From Pseudonocardiales bacterium (GTDB lineage Bacteria; Actinomycetota; Actinomycetes; Mycobacteriales; Pseudonocardiaceae): a stretch of DNA of 7,598 nucleotides. The stretch spans positions 1 to 7,598 of the forward strand of contig JACDBJ010000517.1 of assembly GCA_013695005.1 (NCBI GenBank), given 5' to 3'. Made by a program: the position numbers and the translations under genes. Of this stretch, positions 6,428-7,598 are shown piece by piece; the first letter of the stretch is position 1, and each line of letters opens with the position of its first letter. The notes beneath the pieces are model-generated. The model was not told the origin of the DNA. It ran no database searches and worked only from the letters and a program-made list of their open reading frames with translations.

Positions 6428-6484
6428 GAGCTGCCCTCAGCCGGATTTTCCGGTTCGTGTACCGGGATCGCACAAGGGCAGCTC
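6428..6484 (-). promoter_or_regulatory. Structured leader with 10-bp inverted repeat before atpZ
   Basis: The transcript would read GAGCTGCCCT (6484-6475), 37 bases, then AGGGCAGCTC (6437-6428), a perfect 10-bp stem ending 6 bases before the atpZ ATG. Inside the loop three CCGG blocks (6465-6462, 6453-6450, 6444-6441) allow two mutually exclusive small hairpins: CCGGT-ACACGA-ACCGG or CCGGA-AAA-TCCGG. The right arm contains most of the only Shine-Dalgarno-like sequence of atpZ, so the stem could limit ribosome access. There is no U-tract, so it is not a standard terminator. Function is inferred. It could also be a protein-binding site in DNA. Confidence 0.45.
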
Positions 6485-6587
6485 CTCGTCATGGATCTCT
6501 GCCCAGACGGGGTTGCAACGGGCTTGTCAAGACCACGCCGTCGGGGCCATGCTGGGTCCGCATCGGCCCTGGGGGCCAACGAGGGCG

Positions 6588-6593
6588 ACGCTA
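6588..6593 (-). promoter_or_regulatory. Candidate -10 element of the atp operon promoter
   Basis: TAGCGT on the minus strand fits the actinobacterial TAnnnT consensus and is preceded by TGG, giving an extended -10 (TGn). No good -35 hexamer lies 16-19 bases upstream. Transcription would start near 6581 and give a leader of about 160 bases before atpZ. Placement just after wecA and before the first atp gene fits an operon promoter. This is read by eye and unproven. Confidence 0.4.
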
Positions 6594-6619
6594 CCACAGC
6601 GCCGCCTCGGTCGATCGCG

Positions 6620-6635
6620 CGCCCTGACCAGGGCG
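6620..6635 (-). terminator. GC-rich hairpin after wecA, possible U-less terminator
   Basis: CGCCCTG-GT-CAGGGCG forms a perfect 7-bp inverted repeat (or a 6-bp stem with a 4-base loop) starting 19 bases after the wecA stop. No T-run follows on the minus strand, so it is not a classical intrinsic terminator. Hairpins without a U-tract are common after actinobacterial genes. It could end wecA transcription or simply protect its 3' end. Confidence 0.35.
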
Positions 6636-6654
6636 AACTGCCTGGATCCGGCTG

Positions 6655-7598
6655 TTAACGCACTCGCAACCTTGGCATTGCCGAGGCGACGATCGCGACC
6701 ACCAAACCGAGCCCGACGGCCGCCAGCACGACGGCCGAGTCCTGCGCGAGGGCCAGCGCCACCGCGCCGAACGCGAGCACACCGGCCCATAGATAGATCA
6801 GCAGTACGACCCTGCGGTGCGAGTGCCCGATCTGCAGCAACCGGTGGTGCAGGTGCATCTTGTCCGGGGAGAACGGGTCCAACCCGGCCCGGGTACGCCT
6901 GACCACCGCCATCAGCAGGTCCAGCAGCGGCACGAACGCGACCGCGGCCAGCACGATCAGCGGCGCAAACAGGCCGAGGACCCCGCGCGGGAAGTCGGTG
7001 GTGGACAGGTCGATCCGTCCGGACGCACCGGTCGTGACCGCGGCCAGCATGACGCCGATCAGCATCGACCCGGAGTCGCCCATGAAAATGCGCGCCGGGT
7101 TGAAGTTGTGCGGCAGGAACCCGAGACACGCGCCGGCCAGCACCGCGGCGATCAGCGCCGGGGAGTAGGCGGAGGGGTCGTTGCCGGTCTGGCGCAGCAG
7201 GCCGACGGAGAACGCGCAGGTGGCCGTCGCCGCGACCAGGCCGATCCCGGCAGCGAGACCGTCCAGCCCGTCGACGAAGTTCATCGCGTTGACCAGGGCC
7301 AGCGTCAGCACCACCGTCAGGATGGCGCCCTGCCCGCCGCCGAGCAGCAGGACCGAGCCCGACGCCTGCGTGCCACCGCCCCACGGCACCCAGAGCACGG
7401 CCCACTGCACGCCGAACAGCACGAGCACGCCGGCGGCCGTCGTCTGGCCGGCCAGCTTGGTGATGGCGTCGAGCTCGAACCGGTCGTCCAGCGCACCAAC
7501 GAGCGTGATGATCCCGCCGGCCACGACGACGGCGAGGACCTCCGAGGAGTAGGTGAACGCCAGGCGCAGCGCCGGTAGCTGACCGGCCACGGCGATGC
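6655..7598 (-). CDS. wecA: WecA/MraY-family undecaprenyl- (or decaprenyl-) phosphate GlcNAc-1-phosphate transferase (5' partial)
   Basis: Polytopic membrane enzyme that transfers GlcNAc-1-phosphate from UDP-GlcNAc to a polyprenyl phosphate, the first step of arabinogalactan linker or other surface glycan synthesis. The frame runs off the right edge; about 95 N-terminal residues, including the first helices and the Pro-x-Met-Gly-Gly motif, are missing by comparison with the ~400-residue mycobacterial protein. Visible motifs are the Asp-Asp pair in GALDDRFELDAITK (about 7497-7456), NAMNFVDGLDGLAAG (7290-7246), NPARIFMGDSGS (7101-7066) and the UDP-sugar-related MHLHHR (6858-6841) followed by LLQIGHSHRR. 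These together place it in the WecA/TagO group rather than MraY. The GTG at 7590 is internal, not the true start. The same gene precedes the atp operon in mycobacteria (rfe). No catalytic motif in the visible part looks damaged. Confidence 0.92.
   Translation of the reverse strand, partial: IAVAGQLPALRLAFTYSSEVLAVVVAGGIITLVGALDDRFELDAITKLAGQTTAAGVLVLFGVQWAVLWVPWGGGTQASGSVLLLGGGQGAILTVVLTLALVNAMNFVDGLDGLAAGIGLVAATATCAFSVGLLRQTGNDPSAYSPALIAAVLAGACLGFLPHNFNPARIFMGDSGSMLIGVMLAAVTTGASGRIDLSTTDFPRGVLGLFAPLIVLAAVAFVPLLDLLMAVVRRTRAGLDPFSPDKMHLHHRLLQIGHSHRRVVLLIYLWAGVLAFGAVALALAQDSAVVLAAVGLGLVVAIVASAMPRLRVR

Noticed and set aside
6192..6473. 93-codon minus-strand frame starting with GTG at 6473
   Set aside because: It overlaps the whole AtpZ-like gene in another frame, has Arg/His-rich shadow composition and no membrane helices or family motif. 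The AtpZ frame fits the operon position.
6525..6530. Perfect TTGACA hexamer on the minus strand as a -35 element
   Set aside because: At 17-18 bases downstream there is only TCTGGG or CTGGGC, not an acceptable -10, so I preferred the extended -10 at 6588-6593. A second promoter here is not excluded.
6388..6597. 69-codon minus-strand frame crossing the leader into atpZ
   Set aside because: No ribosome binding site, unremarkable Pro/Ala-rich composition, and it begins within the candidate promoter. A real leader gene is possible but unsupported.
6309..6902. 197-codon plus-strand frame across the wecA-atpZ intergenic region
   Set aside because: Ser/Pro/Arg-rich shadow composition, antisense to two real genes at its ends and no domain features.
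6527..7405. 292-codon minus-strand frame overlapping wecA
   Set aside because: A frame-shifted shadow of wecA, rich in Arg/Gly/Ala, whereas the wecA frame contains all catalytic motifs.

Overview
The window is a high-GC stretch whose genes all lie on the minus strand. They form the proximal and central part of an actinobacterial F-type ATP synthase (atp) operon, preceded by a wecA/rfe-type lipid-linked sugar-phosphate transferase gene. The phylum assignment rests on GC-rich codon use, the order wecA, two small membrane genes, atpB-E-F-H-A-G-D, and protein features typical of Actinobacteria: a long delta subunit, an alpha subunit with a charged C-terminal tail, and a gamma subunit with an acidic insertion. 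Several proteins (WecA, c, the alpha tail) resemble the mycobacterial ones. However, b and delta are separate genes here, whereas mycobacteria have a b-delta fusion, so this is probably a non-mycobacterial actinomycete. The genus cannot be read from the window.

In transcription order (right to left): 7598-6655 is wecA, cut by the window edge and lacking its N-terminus. 6654-6422 is the only sizeable non-coding stretch. It holds a hairpin just after wecA, a plausible -10 element, and a structured leader with a 10-bp inverted repeat directly before the first atp gene. 6421-6221 is a small two-helix AtpZ-like protein. 6195-5791 is an AtpI-like four-helix protein. 5794-5075 is atpB (a), 5022-4735 atpE (c), 4711-4076 atpF (b), 4076-3246 atpH (delta), 3216-1564 atpA (alpha), 1560-613 atpG (gamma), and 611-1 is atpD (beta), cut by the window edge after about 203 residues. 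atpC (epsilon) would be expected beyond position 1 and is not visible.

The genes are tightly packed. atpI/atpB share GTGA, atpF/atpH share TGATG, and atpA/atpG and atpG/atpD are separated by 3 and 1 bases. The largest gap inside the operon is the 52 bases before atpE, whose purine-rich leader carries a strong Shine-Dalgarno sequence, as befits the c subunit that is needed in many copies. Together a, b and c build the membrane Fo proton channel and rotor, alpha, beta, gamma and delta build the F1 motor and stator link, and the two small proteins are probably accessory or assembly factors.

This is mostly a housekeeping locus; I see no mobile element, CRISPR array, RNA gene or novel defence-type system. 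The points worth a second look are the structured leader before atpZ, a Met in the c subunit at the position equivalent to mycobacterial A63 (a diarylquinoline-resistance position), a clear internal duplication in the delta subunit, and a repetitive low-complexity tail on the b subunit.
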